Source of the DNA: Chloroflexota bacterium
GTDB taxonomy: Bacteria > Chloroflexota > UBA11872 > VXOZ01
Length of the DNA: 64,000 nt
NCBI GenBank assembly: GCA_958295775.1
Contig: CATQHC010000009.1
Coordinates: 744,001 to 808,000 of the forward strand
Reading direction: 5' to 3'
Under the pieces are notes generated by a model, which was given only the letters and a program-made list of their open reading frames with translations, searched no databases and was not told the DNA's origin. Shown in pieces: positions 17,901-26,918 of the stretch (position 1 is its first letter; each line of letters starts with the position of its first letter). The translations under genes were made by a program, and so were the position numbers.

Positions 17901-20315
17901 CTACGGACGCTCAGGGGCAGGTATGGGCGCCACTGCGTCGTCCGGTATCAGGCCGGATTCCTTATAGACATCGCCGCCCAGCACCTTGGTCACCTGGCCC
18001 GCCGCGGCCCACGGCACGTTTTCCTTCCAGTACTGGAATGCGGCCCGCTGCCCGCGTACGACAATCACGTTGCCATACTCTTTGATGCCCATCGGCAAGC
18101 CGTATTGCAGGAGCCATTGGGGATTCGCCAGATAGGTTGCGCGCAATGCCGGCCGCGCGGCGCGCATGGCTTCGCTGTCGTCGGACCGCGGGTTGAAGAT
18201 GACGTTGAAGTGATTCTCAACAATGCCGTCGGTACCCTCGAACGGCCTGCCGTCGTCGCTCGACCAATCGAAGCTCCGAGGAATCTGACTCTTCACTTCC
18301 AAGTGGTCGTCAAAACCGTTTGCCGAGAGAATGTCAAAGACATTGGCAATATTCATCACGCCGGCTGCCGGATTCCACTGCAGCAGAACGCCCTGGGTAG
18401 CCTGGTAGACGAACGCGCCCTCCCTATAGGGCTGCGAGGCGGGATAGCCCAATGCCCCGACACCGCCCAACGCAACGAACTGTGTGTAGCACGGACAGAG
18501 ATCGTCATCGAGAATGGTGTAGCCGAAACTCAGCGGGCGGTCGCCCCGGGCTTGGGGATAGAAGTGCCCGTTGGCAATGCTGAAGTCATCACCTTGGCTG
18601 GGGACACTAACCTCAGGGGCCGGCGCGGCGACTTCTGCTGCAATGTCGGTGTCGGTAGCCAGCTTGGGAGCAAGCGGTTCGGCGTCCGTCGGGCCGTACT
18701 CAATCAAGAAAACCGGCGCGCCGCCAATGTAGAAGTAATCGGCCGGGTCGCCGCCAAATAGCGAAAAGTGTCGCGTAGCTTTGCCCAAGTTCACCAACCA
18801 GTAAGCGCCGGACTGCGTAAGCGGAAGTTCATTGCCAAACATGTCGAGCAAGCGAGCTGATGCCGCGCTACGCTGCACCGCTACCAAAACGTCCTCCGGA
18901 CCGGAATTCCACAGCACGAAGGTGCGTTCGCCACCGCGATCAAATGTCACCTGCTGCACGTGCCACTCGAAGCGCGGGGCAAACTGGCGGGGATTCGGAT
19001 TGTACGTGCCGTTCGGGTCGGTGGTCTGGTTGGGCCGGTCGAGCGTGTGCAGCCGAGTGTTCGTGGCGTGAGCCATGTAGCGGGCCGCCATGAGGTAGGC
19101 GCAGGCAGCCGGCCGCAGGCGGCCGGTATCCGCGTTCTCAAGATGCGGGTTGAAGCGCGCCATGCCCCAGAGTTCATCCGGCGGCGGCGGCGGGTCGTCG
19201 CTCATGGCGTGCCAGAAGACCTTATCCCAGCCGGCGGCAAAGGCCAGCGCATACGCCTGCACCAAGGCTGCCGCTTGTTCCTGCATGGTGATGCGAAAAC
19301 CGTCGTTGCGTGCCTCGGGATCCCAGCCCTCCGCCTGTGCGTCATCGTAGGCCATGAAGTTCATTTCCGTGATCCACCACTCGAAGCGATTGGGGTCGAT
19401 GCCCGCAGCTTCAAGCCGGCTCTTGATGCTCGTGCGGTCCGGCGGGCGCACCGACCACGGAATGCTGCCGGCAATCCTATCGTAAATGTCGTGGGGATTG
19501 CGGTAGATATTCATGGCAAAGACGTCAAAGTAGTAGTTGTTTGCTTCAGCCTCCGGATCGGCCAGGAGAGCCGCGATAAAGGCGTCGAGCCAAGGCAGAG
19601 ATTGCTCGCCGCCCTCCTGCAGATCGAAGTGATAGCTATAGGGCGCAACAATGATCTTGGCATCAGGATTGGCAGACTTGGCTACTCTGTACGCTACCTT
19701 CAGTATCTCCAGGTAATCGGCCGCAGTGCCAACGAGGGTGTTGTACCTTGCATTTGGGCCCCCGGGAGAGATTTCAACTTCATTCCAGATTGCCCAATAG
19801 TCGATGTCGCCTTTGAAATGACTGACCATCACGCGGACGAAGTGTCCCCACTTGTCAAGGTCCGGTTTGCTGCGCACACCATGCGTGGGCTCAAGCTGGG
19901 CAAAGGGCGGGGTGTTCTTGATGAGTCCGTACGTCCTGAAGCCGTTGCCGAGCTCGCGGTTTAGTGTGCCGGGGCCAAGATAGAATTGATGCGAGAGCTT
20001 TTGATAGTTGCCCTCTTCCTCTTCCACCTGGCTCCACTCGAAAACAAAGCGCGACCACTTCGCGCCGATGTTTTTCGCGATTTCGGTCGCGCGGAAGGAC
20101 TCGTTCACACCGAATTTCTCGTCTGCAAAGGCGGCGGGGTTCCAAGGCGCCTTGCAGTCTGCCCACTGCCACGAATCGGCAGGAGCGCTCTGAGCGGGAG
20201 TTGCCGCCGCAATCTGTCCCGGCAGCGCGGCAAACAAGACCAACCACACCACCGCAGCGGCCGCTAGACGCTGCGACCTCCGAAACCACGCCACCGGCAA
20301 TCGCTCTCTCGTCAT
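17901..20315 (-). CDS. Secreted glycoside hydrolase-like protein, clan A-type fold
   Basis: About 804 residues with an N-terminal signal-type hydrophobic stretch (A-A-A-A-V-V-W-L-V-L-F). The catalytic part shows W-A-I-W-N-E-V-E, a typical acid/base glutamate after Asn, and a second W-W-I-T-E-M-N that would hold the nucleophile; together they suggest a (beta/alpha)8 GH39/GH5-like hydrolase. The C-terminal 150 residues carry L-G-Y-P-A-S-Q-P repeats, as in surface-binding LGFP-like modules. The frame is open to 20549, but ATG 20315 immediately precedes the signal peptide. It lies 9 bases before ribD, so riboflavin genes may be read through from it. Confidence 0.75.
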   Translation of the reverse strand: MTRERLPVAWFRRSQRLAAAAVVWLVLFAALPGQIAAATPAQSAPADSWQWADCKAPWNPAAFADEKFGVNESFRATEIAKNIGAKWSRFVFEWSQVEEEEGNYQKLSHQFYLGPGTLNRELGNGFRTYGLIKNTPPFAQLEPTHGVRSKPDLDKWGHFVRVMVSHFKGDIDYWAIWNEVEISPGGPNARYNTLVGTAADYLEILKVAYRVAKSANPDAKIIVAPYSYHFDLQEGGEQSLPWLDAFIAALLADPEAEANNYYFDVFAMNIYRNPHDIYDRIAGSIPWSVRPPDRTSIKSRLEAAGIDPNRFEWWITEMNFMAYDDAQAEGWDPEARNDGFRITMQEQAAALVQAYALAFAAGWDKVFWHAMSDDPPPPPDELWGMARFNPHLENADTGRLRPAACAYLMAARYMAHATNTRLHTLDRPNQTTDPNGTYNPNPRQFAPRFEWHVQQVTFDRGGERTFVLWNSGPEDVLVAVQRSAASARLLDMFGNELPLTQSGAYWLVNLGKATRHFSLFGGDPADYFYIGGAPVFLIEYGPTDAEPLAPKLATDTDIAAEVAAPAPEVSVPSQGDDFSIANGHFYPQARGDRPLSFGYTILDDDLCPCYTQFVALGGVGALGYPASQPYREGAFVYQATQGVLLQWNPAAGVMNIANVFDILSANGFDDHLEVKSQIPRSFDWSSDDGRPFEGTDGIVENHFNVIFNPRSDDSEAMRAARPALRATYLANPQWLLQYGLPMGIKEYGNVIVVRGQRAAFQYWKENVPWAAAGQVTKVLGGDVYKESGLIPDDAVAPIPAPERP

Positions 20316-20598
20316 GAAATGCTCGCCATGGGCATGCCCACTTCCTTGTACTCTCAACGCGTCTTGATACAGAAATCTCACAAGAGCAACCGCTCTGTGA
20401 GCGAAGCCATAATACGGTACCGCCTTCACAGGCGTCAAGTGAGCCGCTCGCTGGCAAAAGGAATCGCGTCGTGCCTGTGGGTGCACGGCCGGCGCCCAAC
20501 TGGACGCAAGGCAGAGAAATAGCACGGCACGACGCGCGTTATGGGACACCGGAGCGCGGAACCACAGCTATGCGAGACTCGAGGCCCTGTCGCAAGGA

Positions 20599-21759
20599 CT
20601 AGACAACAGCCATTGCGCGCAACTGGTTCACGATGCCGGGCAGAATCTCCAACACGTGCTCCACCTGAGCCGCCGTGGTGCCGTGGCCGACGCTCAAGCG
20701 CAGCGCGCCCCTAGCCCGATGCGGGGGAATGCCCATCGCCTGCAGCACGTGCGAGGGTTCCAGCGAGGTGGCCGAACACGCGGAGCCGGCGGACGCGCAG
20801 ACGTTGTGCATATCGAGATTGAGGAGAATGCTCTCGCCTTCGATGTTGGCGAAGGTGACGCTGGCGACGTGCGGGAGCCGCTGGGTGGGATGACCGGTGC
20901 GTTCCGCAATCTCGATTTGCCCGCAGATGCCGTCACTGAGACGGTCACGCAGCGCAGCGCAATGGGCACTGCGCGCATCGCGGTAGGTTTGGGACAGCGT
21001 CAAGGCTTTCGCCATGCCGATGGCATACGGGACGTTCTCCGTACCTGAGCGCCGGTTGCGTTCCTGTCCGCCCCCTTGCACCAAGGGAATCATCGGTGTG
21101 CCGCGCCGCATGAAGAGCGCGCCGATGCCTTTGGGGCCATAGAACTTGTGGGCGGCAATAGAGATGAGGTCTATGTCCAGCACTTCCACGTCCAGTTCCA
21201 TGCAACCGGCGGCCTGCACTGCATCGGTGTGCACGACGATGTCCTCATTCTGCTGCCGAGCAAGGACTATTGCCTCCCGCAGCGGCTGGATGGTGCCGAC
21301 CTCATTATTGGCCGCCATGATACTGAGCAGGATCGTGTCCGATCGCACTGCCTCACGCAATGCATCCAAGTCCAGGCTGCCAAGCTCGTCAACCGGGAGA
21401 TACGTGACTTCGAACCCTTCCTTCTCGAGACGATGGCACGTGTGCAGCACCGCGTGATGCTCGATCTGGGTGGTGATGATGTGCCTGCCCTCATCGCGCC
21501 GGGCATACGCCACGCCCTTCAAGGCGAGATTCGCCCCCTCGCTGCCGCTGCCGGTGAAGATGATTTCGTTCGGGCTGCACAAGAAAACGTCCGCGATGTC
21601 CTCCCGCGCCTCTTCCAATGCCTGCTTTGCCTGGCGCGCAATGCTGTAGATGCCGGAAGGATTGCCCCACTGCTCTGTGAGATAGGGCAGCATGGCGTCC
21701 AGCACCGCCGGATCAACCGGAGTGGTGGCGGCATGGTCGAGATAGATCAAGTCGCTCAT
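20599..21759 (-). CDS. Cysteine desulfurase, NifS/IscS family
   Basis: A pyridoxal-phosphate enzyme of 386 residues that takes sulfur from cysteine for iron-sulfur clusters or tRNA thiolation; relatives also mobilise selenium. The PLP lysine is in A-A-H-K-F-Y-G-P-K, and the reactive cysteine is in G-S-A-C-S-A near residue 328. The N-terminus is Y-L-D-H-A-A-T-T. No IscU or SUF gene lies beside it, so its partner cannot be told from context. Confidence 0.92.
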   Translation of the reverse strand: MSDLIYLDHAATTPVDPAVLDAMLPYLTEQWGNPSGIYSIARQAKQALEEAREDIADVFLCSPNEIIFTGSGSEGANLALKGVAYARRDEGRHIITTQIEHHAVLHTCHRLEKEGFEVTYLPVDELGSLDLDALREAVRSDTILLSIMAANNEVGTIQPLREAIVLARQQNEDIVVHTDAVQAAGCMELDVEVLDIDLISIAAHKFYGPKGIGALFMRRGTPMIPLVQGGGQERNRRSGTENVPYAIGMAKALTLSQTYRDARSAHCAALRDRLSDGICGQIEIAERTGHPTQRLPHVASVTFANIEGESILLNLDMHNVCASAGSACSATSLEPSHVLQAMGIPPHRARGALRLSVGHGTTAAQVEHVLEILPGIVNQLRAMAVV

Positions 21760-21983
21760 TTGGAAAATACCTACAAAACTGTCAGCAGTCTATGCTGTAC
21801 ATACTCAGAATTCGACTGCACTGGCCGTGCGATTCGTGCTTACAACTATTGCCAGCACAAGTCGCAATAGTATTACGCACTACTGCTCAAGTATAATACT
21901 GCGAAATACCGCTGCCAACCCACAAAGTGGCAAGCCGCATCGGACTTTTACCAGGCATGCCATAGCTGAACCGGAGGACCGCC

Positions 21984-23039
21984 ATGCCAGAATCGAGCGC
22001 GCCTGCGCTGTATGCCCCTTTGTCTCATGTGCAGGAAGTCTACGGCCAGACTGTTCCCAACCACGACTACGGCGCTCTGGGACAGGACGGCTTTGCCCAG
22101 TGGCAAGCTGAATTGCGGGCCAAGGTAGCAACCCTGCTGGGCGGGTTCAGCTCGCCCCGGGGCGAGCTTGCGCCCCAGGTGCTCGCAACTGCGCACAAGG
22201 ATGGCTACACCCAGCAGAAGGTTGAAATCATCAGCGAACCCGGTGTGCGCTTTCCCGTATACGTGCTGACGCCAAGCACGGGAGAACCGCCCTATCCCGT
22301 CGTAATTGCGCTGCACGGCCACGGCTCCGGCGTGCAGGAAGTCATTGGCGAGCCCCAGGACGCCCAGGTCGCCGAGCACATGCGGCGCTGCAACCATGAC
22401 TACGGCCGTCAGCTCGCGCAGCAGGGCTTCATGGTGTTTGCGCCGGAGCAGCGCGCCTTCGGTGAACGCCGCGAGCCGGAGGATATTGCGCAGGCCCCCG
22501 GCCAGTCATCCTGCCGCCAAGCGAGCATGAACGCGCTGCTGCTGGGACGAACCATGGTCGGTATGCGCGTGTGGGATGTAATGCGCGTGATTGACTACGC
22601 GCAACAATGCGCCGACCAATCCGGCCTTGTGGATTTAGGCACGCTCGCGTGTGTCGGTCTCTCAGGCGGCGGCACGGTGACGACGTTCGCTACGGCGATG
22701 GACCTCCGCATTACAACGGCAGTCATCAGCGGCTACTTCTGCACGTGGCAGTGGTCGATCATGGCCATGCGCCACTGTGAGGACAACTACATCCCAGGTA
22801 TTCTGCAGCACGCGGAAATGGCCGATATCGGCGCCCTGATTGCGCCCCGCCCGCTCCTCATCGAAGCGGGCACGGAAGACCCTATCTTCCCCCTGCCGGG
22901 CGTGCACGATGCGTACGACAAGCTCGCGGAAGTCTACGCGCTGCTCGAGACGCCGGAACGGCTGGCCCTAGACGTATTCGAGGGCGAGCACCAGTGGCAC
23001 GGCACCGTGGCCGTGGACTGGCTCAAGCGCTGGCTGTAA
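21984..23039 (+). CDS. Alpha/beta hydrolase, acetyl-xylan-esterase/dienelactone-hydrolase-like
   Basis: A 351-residue hydrolase without signal peptide. The nucleophile elbow G-L-S-G-G-G (about residue 233), the acid in G-T-E-D-P-I-F-P and the histidine in G-E-H-Q-W-H-G form the likely triad; the L-H-G-H-G-S-G oxyanion loop lies near residue 112. Sequence style is like the large bacterial alpha/beta hydrolase group that includes acetyl xylan esterases. Substrate unknown. It begins within an ordinary intergenic gap and is on the strand opposite its neighbours. Confidence 0.8.
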   Translation: MPESSAPALYAPLSHVQEVYGQTVPNHDYGALGQDGFAQWQAELRAKVATLLGGFSSPRGELAPQVLATAHKDGYTQQKVEIISEPGVRFPVYVLTPSTGEPPYPVVIALHGHGSGVQEVIGEPQDAQVAEHMRRCNHDYGRQLAQQGFMVFAPEQRAFGERREPEDIAQAPGQSSCRQASMNALLLGRTMVGMRVWDVMRVIDYAQQCADQSGLVDLGTLACVGLSGGGTVTTFATAMDLRITTAVISGYFCTWQWSIMAMRHCEDNYIPGILQHAEMADIGALIAPRPLLIEAGTEDPIFPLPGVHDAYDKLAEVYALLETPERLALDVFEGEHQWHGTVAVDWLKRWL

Positions 23040-23120
23040 GGAGTAATTGCATGGCCGAGGGTCACTGCATGGGTGTGGGGCAAGGCATGCAATGAGGTTT
23101 CCGGACTGTACGCACTTCGG

Positions 23121-23273
23121 TCCGTTCATGCTTTGCCAGGCTCAGCACGAACGGCTCCGTACACGCGCAATACGCGCCGCCATAATCGAGGTTCCCGTTC
23201 TCTACTCGCTACGTTCCGTTCATACTTCGACAGGCTCAGCATGAACGGCTCCATACACGCGCAATACGCGCCG
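23121..23273 (+). repeat. Pair of 59-bp direct repeats carrying family E palindromes
   Basis: Copies at 23121-23179 and 23215-23273, 94 bases apart. Each begins TCCGTTCAT, contains CAGGCTCAGCA and continues through ACACGCGCAATACGCGCCG, with about six differences. The first half is a dispersed palindrome (CCGTTCAT...ATGAACGG) also seen at 53787, 61981 and 63976. This fills most of the 327-base gap between the hydrolase and proC. Confidence 0.75.
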
Positions 23274-23366
23274 AAATACTAGCGCCATTTCTACACTGCG
23301 CGGTGCCGCCCAGCCCGGAGGCCGCAACCGGCTGCAATGCACAGCAAGCAGTTGGCCGGTCCCGCC

Positions 23367-24194
23367 CTAATCGGATTTGCCCGCATCCGGCGCGGCGAGT
23401 TCCTGCGAACGGCGATAGGCAGCCATGACGGCCGCTTGCACGGCGGCGCGGACACTGCCTTCTTCAAGCGCCTGCAGTCCTGCAGCCGTGGTGCCGCCGG
23501 GAGAAGTCACCAAGTTGCGGAGTTCCGCGACGTGCTTATCCTCGTTCTGTGCCATGAGCGCAGACCCTTTGACCGTCTGCACGATGAGGGCTGCTGCTGT
23601 ATCCCGGGGCAAACCGACGCGTACGGCGCCATCGATGAGGGCCTCGAGAAGCAGAAACACGAAACCCGGGCCGCTGCCGTTCACGGCCGTTGCCATATCC
23701 AGATAGTGCTCGTCCGGCACAAAGAGCTCAAGGCCCGCCGCCTGAAAGAGCGCCTGAGCCTGAGCGCGTTGCTCGGCGGTAGTCGCTCCGGTCGCGGTCC
23801 AAACAGTCGCGGCTTCACTGATAGTAGCCAGGATGCTGGGCATGGCCCGCACCAGCCGCCGGTGATCAAGCAGCGAACCGATGGCGCCCAGCGGCACGCC
23901 GGCCATAATTGAAATTACGAGTGCATCCTGAGATAGCGCGCTTTGCAGGGGTGGCAACGCCGCCTGAATTTGCTGCGGTTTTACCGCAAGGATGGCAACA
24001 TCGGCTGCCGCAACTACTGCAGAATTGTCGGCATCTACCCCGATACCGTGCGCTTCCGCCAAGTGCGCGCGGCGGCTTGCCACGGGCTCACCGACCACAA
24101 TCGCGCCGGCGCGGCAGACGTCTTGTGCAATTGCCGCGGCCAAAAGCGCCTCGCCCATCGCGCCGCCGCCGACAATTGCTAGCTTCCGGATCAT
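23367..24194 (-). CDS. proC: Pyrroline-5-carboxylate reductase
   Basis: Last step of proline synthesis, reducing pyrroline-5-carboxylate with NAD(P)H. The 275-residue protein opens with I-V-G-G-G-A-M-G-E-A-L, then A-V-K-P-Q-Q-I and ends with the helical P-G-G-T-T-A-A-G-L signature. Start overlaps the comEC stop by ATGA (24191-24194), so translation is coupled to comEC. Confidence 0.95.
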   Translation of the reverse strand: MIRKLAIVGGGAMGEALLAAAIAQDVCRAGAIVVGEPVASRRAHLAEAHGIGVDADNSAVVAAADVAILAVKPQQIQAALPPLQSALSQDALVISIMAGVPLGAIGSLLDHRRLVRAMPSILATISEAATVWTATGATTAEQRAQAQALFQAAGLELFVPDEHYLDMATAVNGSGPGFVFLLLEALIDGAVRVGLPRDTAAALIVQTVKGSALMAQNEDKHVAELRNLVTSPGGTTAAGLQALEEGSVRAAVQAAVMAAYRRSQELAAPDAGKSD

Positions 24195-26383
24195 AGCGCT
24201 TCCCTTTCAGATGGATCTACCTGCCACGCCGCACCGTCCCAGCGTAGCGTCACGTAGCCGCTCGTCGGCGGCCGGATTACGGTCACTCCCTGCGCCCGCC
24301 ACCGGCTGTCGCTTTCATCCAACCAGGGCTCGTCCAGCAGCAGCAGGCGGGGCTGGAGCGTTGCGATAAAGTGCGCCAGTCGCGCCGGTGAGATTGCTCC
24401 TTGCACGATGAGCACCTCGACCGGTTGCGTCTGCCGCAAGACTGCATTTGCTTGTATGATAGCAAGTTGCCGTCCCCCAAGCCTGGCGAGCATTACTTCC
24501 GGTGTGCCGTCGGCGCGAATCTCAAGGATGTCAGACGCGCTCAGCGCAATGCGATACCGGTCGCCGCTTGGCAAGGCCTCACTCCCTGCGGGCCCACGCA
24601 TTGTCCAGCGCTCGCTGTCACCTTGCAGCGCACTCCCAACATGCTCCCGCGGCAGCAGCGTCCCACTGCCGCCGACCCAGAATGTGTTATCACGTTGCCA
24701 GAGCGGCAGCAGGCGGTCCAAGTCATGCTGACTTGGCGGCTCGCGATAGCCGAGCAGCAGCGGCGGCTGGTTTCCCGCCGCAATCAATACCGTGCTGCCG
24801 AGCGACCGTTCCAGGAGCGTTATACTGGGTTGCCGGTTGAGCTCAGATGCCACGCTGCCTGCGAGCACGATGAGAATGCTGCCCACCGTGCCCAAGCTGA
24901 AGACGGTAGTCCATGAGAGACTCAGGCTTGCAAACCGGTCGCCGCCACTTGGTAAAAGCACCCTGCGCCGCGTCCAAACAACAATCAGCAACGTCAGCAC
25001 ACCGGCCAGTGCGGCCGGCAAAAAACTGCCGGTGGAAATAGTGAGCGACGGCCAGCGGCTTACCTCCGTGGCGATGCGGATGAACGCCTCCAGCGGCAGG
25101 TAGGCGCTCCAAGCCAAGACCTGCCCGATGCCGGTATGGACGAGGCTTGCAGCCGTAGCCACGGCCCCGCTCAACATGATCCACGGGATAAGCGGCATCG
25201 CCAGGACATTGCTGATCAGGAAGAATGGTGACACCCGACCGAAAACATATATCAACAACGGCAGCACAAAGAGCTGGGCAGCGAGTGTCGGCGCGACGAT
25301 AGCCGCCAAGGGTTGCGGCAGCCAGCGCAGCCGGGCGTGCAAGGGATCGGAGAGTACGAGCAAGCCCGCCGTGGCGGCCACGGAAAGCTGGAAGCCCACG
25401 TCCCACAAGAACCTCGGGTCCCAGGCACACATGACCACCGCCGCCAACGCGAGCGCCGACCAGGGATCGCGGTCCCGTCCCAGCGTGGCGGCAAAAAGCA
25501 GCAAAATCGCCATGATTGCCGCGCGCACCACCGCCGGGTTCGCGCCAACCAAGATAGTATAGAGCGCCACGCCGCCCATGCTCAACCAGAGCGAGCGCCT
25601 GCCAAAGAACTGGCGGGTGACGCTCTGCAGCATGATGGCAACGATGGTCATGTTGAAGCCGGAAATGGCGATGAGATGCGTGGTGCCGGACAGATCGAAC
25701 GCCTGTCGCAGCGTGGCGGGTATGCCCGCGCGGGCGCCGAGCAAAATCCCTTGCAGCAGGGGCGCGTGGGGACGCGGCAGGATGTCTGCCATTGTGTCAA
25801 GCAGCCGTTCCTTCACTCCGAAAAGAGTGCGCAGGAACGGCTGACCGCGTGCGCCCGGCAGGAATTCCACCTGCGGAAAGGCCAGCAATGCCTGCGCGCC
25901 CAGACGCTCCAGATAGCGTTGGTAGCCGGGACTATTAACGCTCGCCACTGCCTCCAGGCGGCCGCTTACTTCCCAAGCCATACCGTAGCGCGCAGGAAAC
26001 CTGGGAGAAAGCGTGACCCACACCTGGCCGGCAACCGGCTGCCAGGCGTCGTCTATTCGCAGGGCCTCGGCACGCAGCTTCACCCGCGTGCTGCGCTCTG
26101 AGCGGACCGGCTCAGACGCCACCCAGCCGCGCAGCGTGACGCTCTGCTCAAGATAGGGTTCAAGAGGATTCACAGCCGCCACTGTGGCTTGCCCGTGATA
26201 GCGGCTCATACCCAGCACAGCGGCAACGAGGATCAGCGCGCCCAGCGCAACCGGCCGCGTCCCCACCGCCGCCAACCCCAGACTGCTTGCCAGCAAGAGG
26301 GCAAGCGCCGCTAGCGGAAACGGCGGCAGCAAAGTACCCAACACGATGCCGACGAGAAACGCCGGTCCAAGGATGCGAGTCAC
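24191..26383 (-). CDS. comEC: ComEC/Rec2-family DNA-uptake channel protein
   Basis: A 730-residue inner-membrane protein that in other bacteria forms the channel for transforming DNA. Signature segments include the N-terminal DUF4131-like domain, then G-T-T-H-L-I-A-I-S-G-F-N and the helices around L-L-F-A-A-T-L-G-R-D-R-D. The C-terminal domain, normally a metallo-beta-lactamase fold with H-x-H-x-D-H, shows no such motif here, only a diverged region ending at S-P-A-R-L-A-H-F. GTG start. ATGA overlap with proC. Confidence 0.9.
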   Translation of the reverse strand: MTRILGPAFLVGIVLGTLLPPFPLAALALLLASSLGLAAVGTRPVALGALILVAAVLGMSRYHGQATVAAVNPLEPYLEQSVTLRGWVASEPVRSERSTRVKLRAEALRIDDAWQPVAGQVWVTLSPRFPARYGMAWEVSGRLEAVASVNSPGYQRYLERLGAQALLAFPQVEFLPGARGQPFLRTLFGVKERLLDTMADILPRPHAPLLQGILLGARAGIPATLRQAFDLSGTTHLIAISGFNMTIVAIMLQSVTRQFFGRRSLWLSMGGVALYTILVGANPAVVRAAIMAILLLFAATLGRDRDPWSALALAAVVMCAWDPRFLWDVGFQLSVAATAGLLVLSDPLHARLRWLPQPLAAIVAPTLAAQLFVLPLLIYVFGRVSPFFLISNVLAMPLIPWIMLSGAVATAASLVHTGIGQVLAWSAYLPLEAFIRIATEVSRWPSLTISTGSFLPAALAGVLTLLIVVWTRRRVLLPSGGDRFASLSLSWTTVFSLGTVGSILIVLAGSVASELNRQPSITLLERSLGSTVLIAAGNQPPLLLGYREPPSQHDLDRLLPLWQRDNTFWVGGSGTLLPREHVGSALQGDSERWTMRGPAGSEALPSGDRYRIALSASDILEIRADGTPEVMLARLGGRQLAIIQANAVLRQTQPVEVLIVQGAISPARLAHFIATLQPRLLLLDEPWLDESDSRWRAQGVTVIRPPTSGYVTLRWDGAAWQVDPSEREAL

Positions 26384-26411
26384 GAACTGGTCAACTCAGA
26401 ATCAAAACTTA

Positions 26412-26424
26412 TTCTTGACAAGAA
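26412..26424. promoter_or_regulatory. 13-bp perfect palindrome TTCTTG-A-CAAGAA
   Basis: A perfect inverted repeat between the divergent comEC gene and the small membrane protein gene. It could be a transcription-factor site; nothing else was identified in the 347-base gap (26384-26730). A 13-base palindrome can occur by chance. Confidence 0.3.
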
Positions 26425-26730
26425 GCAGTCGATCGCTAGGAACTTAGGGATATGGCAATCGCGAAGTGAGATTCGGTCTCTAGTGAAGAGGCAGTCGCTG
26501 GCACCATTGCGGTCCGTATCCCTTAGCCATAATACCAGCGATGGATGATGGACCTGGCGATCGCGGCAGCTTCCGGGGGAGCGTTTTTCGCTTGGGCAGT
26601 TCCCGCGTGACTGTTGACCGCAGTCGGCTATTCACGCGCTTCACTGTACGTGCCATCGCGTTGCTGCTGGAATCCTGTCCCAGCGTTCCACACCGGCGAG
26701 CTCAAGCCACAATTGGCTATACTGAAAGGC

Positions 26731-26916
26731 ATGTACGACGCGCTCACGAGTTTTCTGCAAGAATTCAGCAGCCGGTCGCCGCTGCTATGGGCCCTGTTGG
26801 TCATGGCGGTGGTGGCGGGTACGGCACTGGGCCTCTACACCCTTTGGGAACTGGTCCTGCGGTGGGTCGTTTCCGTCTGGGGCAGGGGCCGTGCCCGGGC
26901 CAACGGGCGAGGGTAA
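26731..26916 (+). CDS. Small membrane protein preceding TauE exporter
   Basis: A 61-residue protein starting M-Y-D-A-L-T-S-F-L-Q-E-F with one strong hydrophobic segment (L-L-W-A-L-L-V-M-A-V-V-A-G-T-A) and a basic C-terminal tail. GAAAGG precedes the ATG. Its TAA stop is two bases before the TauE start, so the two are certainly in one operon. Possibly an accessory subunit of the transporter; I do not recognise the family. Confidence 0.6.
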   Translation: MYDALTSFLQEFSSRSPLLWALLVMAVVAGTALGLYTLWELVLRWVVSVWGRGRARANGRG

Positions 26917-26918
26917 GC

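Noticed and set aside
17892-18000. FMN (RFN) riboswitch ahead of ribD
   Set aside because: No conserved RFN core sequence was found there or before the glycosidase; the region is inside the coding sequence of the glycosidase.
26541-26918. Long upstream extension of the TauE frame
   Set aside because: The residues are not hydrophobic or family-like and overlap a better-supported small membrane protein gene; ATG 26919 has a good ribosome site.
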